Source: Parus major
Lineage: Eukaryota; Chordata; Aves; Passeriformes; Paridae
Reading direction: 5' to 3'
Length of the DNA stretch: 64,000 nt
Assembly (NCBI RefSeq): GCF_001522545.3
Contig: NC_031796.1
Location: forward strand, 1,413,382 to 1,477,381
The position numbers and the translations under genes were made by a program. The notes beneath the pieces were generated by a model, which was given only the letters and a program-made list of their open reading frames with translations, was not told the origin of the DNA and did not search any database. Positions 63,372 through 64,000 of this stretch are shown here, piece by piece (the stretch's first letter is position 1; the number at the start of each line of letters is the position of its first letter).

Positions 63372-64000
63372 GTCGCTCTCCGCCGCCCGCCCGCTCCTGC
63401 CCGAACAAAAGGCGAGCAGCGCCCCGCGCGCCGCCCCGCCCGCCACAGGCCCCGCCCCCTCGCTGCCCCGTCACCATTGGCTGCTCCGCNNNNNNNNNNN
63501 NNNNNNNNNNNNNNNNNNNNNNNNNNNNNNNNNNNNNNNNNNNNNNNNNNNNNNNNNNNNNNNNNNNNNNNNNNNNNNNNNNNNNNNNNNNNNNNNNNNN
63601 NNNNNNNNNNNNNNNNNNNNNNNNNNNNNNNNNNNNNNNNNNNNNNNNNNNNNNNNNNNNNNNNNNNNNNNNNNNNNNNNNNNNNGGGCGCGACCACGAG
63701 GGGACCACCTGGGTGACGTCAGTGGGCGCGGCCAGGTGGGGCCGGGACCCTCCCCTGGGCAGGGCCGGGGGCGCGGGGACCCCCGGGCCGTGCGGGGACC
63801 CCCCGGGGCAGCAGCGCGGGGGCGGCAGGAAGAGGCGTTCGGGAAGGGCTCGGGGCTCCTGGAGCCGCGTCAACCCGGTCCCCGCCGGACCGGTCCAGCC
63901 GGGTGCTGCCGCCGCGTCCCGGGCGAAGCCGCCGTCACCCAGTGCCCGAGTCATCCACTGGATACGTCCCAGCCCATCTCAGGACCCCCAGGTGTGGTGA
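63372..64000. promoter_or_regulatory. CpG island, probable JUP promoter, with assembly gap
   Basis: Very CpG-dense sequence on both sides of an N run (63490-63685). A CCAAT box on the plus strand appears as CACCATTGGCTG at 63471-63482, that is, ATTGG as the reverse CCAAT. A palindromic CRE-type TGACGTCA at 63714-63721 lies right of the gap. It has the composition of a housekeeping promoter, and its position upstream of JUP suggests that gene. A divergent gene to the right cannot be excluded. Confidence 0.55.
63490..63685. other. Assembly gap (N)
   Basis: 196 unresolved bases inside the CpG island. Confidence 0.99.

Noticed and set aside
62597..64000. 467-codon plus-strand open frame at the right edge
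   Set aside because: Runs through an assembly gap and a CpG-island tandem repeat. The apparent protein is a translated minisatellite.
63700..64000. Start of the next gene (P3H4 or FKBP10 expected after JUP in the human order)
   Set aside because: No coding sequence resembling either is visible before the window ends; only CpG-island sequence is present.

Overview
The window looks like a GC-rich bird chromosome segment, probably the microchromosome carrying the type I keratin cluster (chicken chromosome 27 or its equivalent). The grounds are two truncated CR1 retroposon tails of avian type, small introns, abundant G-rich minisatellites, and a gene order that matches the conserved vertebrate block KRT17 - EIF1 - GAST - HAP1 - JUP. 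Four runs of N (15961-16101, 28826-28945, 31161-31898, 63490-63685) are assembly gaps and all sit in or beside simple or GC-rich sequence.

Layout. At 1-79, on the minus strand, lies the TATA box and start of the 5' UTR of a type I keratin gene whose body is off the left edge. A complete eight-exon type I keratin gene, KRT17-like by its tail, occupies 4344-9113 on the minus strand. From 9.2 to 25.7 kb I see no gene, only minisatellites, microsatellites and one CR1 fragment. EIF1 (plus strand, four exons, 113 aa) lies at 26.3-27.98 kb and gastrin (plus strand, two coding exons, 107 aa) at 32.0-33.06 kb. HAP1 (minus strand) has 15 coding exons over 33.8-40.2 kb, plus two further upstream exons at 42.5 and 43.2 kb. 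JUP/plakoglobin (minus strand, 13 coding exons, 747 aa) lies at 46.2-54.1 kb, and its long first intron and probable CpG-island promoter extend towards the right edge. All splice sites were placed by hand. Every coding total is a multiple of three and every intron kept is GT-AG.

Biology. Keratin and plakoglobin both serve the epithelial intermediate-filament/desmosome system. EIF1 is a housekeeping initiation factor, gastrin a gut hormone, and HAP1 a dynein/kinesin cargo adaptor. They share ancient synteny rather than a pathway.

The most interesting locus is HAP1. This copy keeps a complete TRAK/Milton-like architecture from the CC1 box to a C-terminal NLVxxLxRLG segment. Upstream it also has TRAK-type N-terminal exons whose splice phase is interchangeable with that of the HAP1-type first exon, which implies two promoters giving a HAP1-like and a TRAK-like N-terminus. 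Other points of note are a 79-bp identical promoter shared by two keratin genes, the weak start context of EIF1, a probable 3' UTR intron in JUP, and a tandem array of donor-like sites at the probable JUP first exon.
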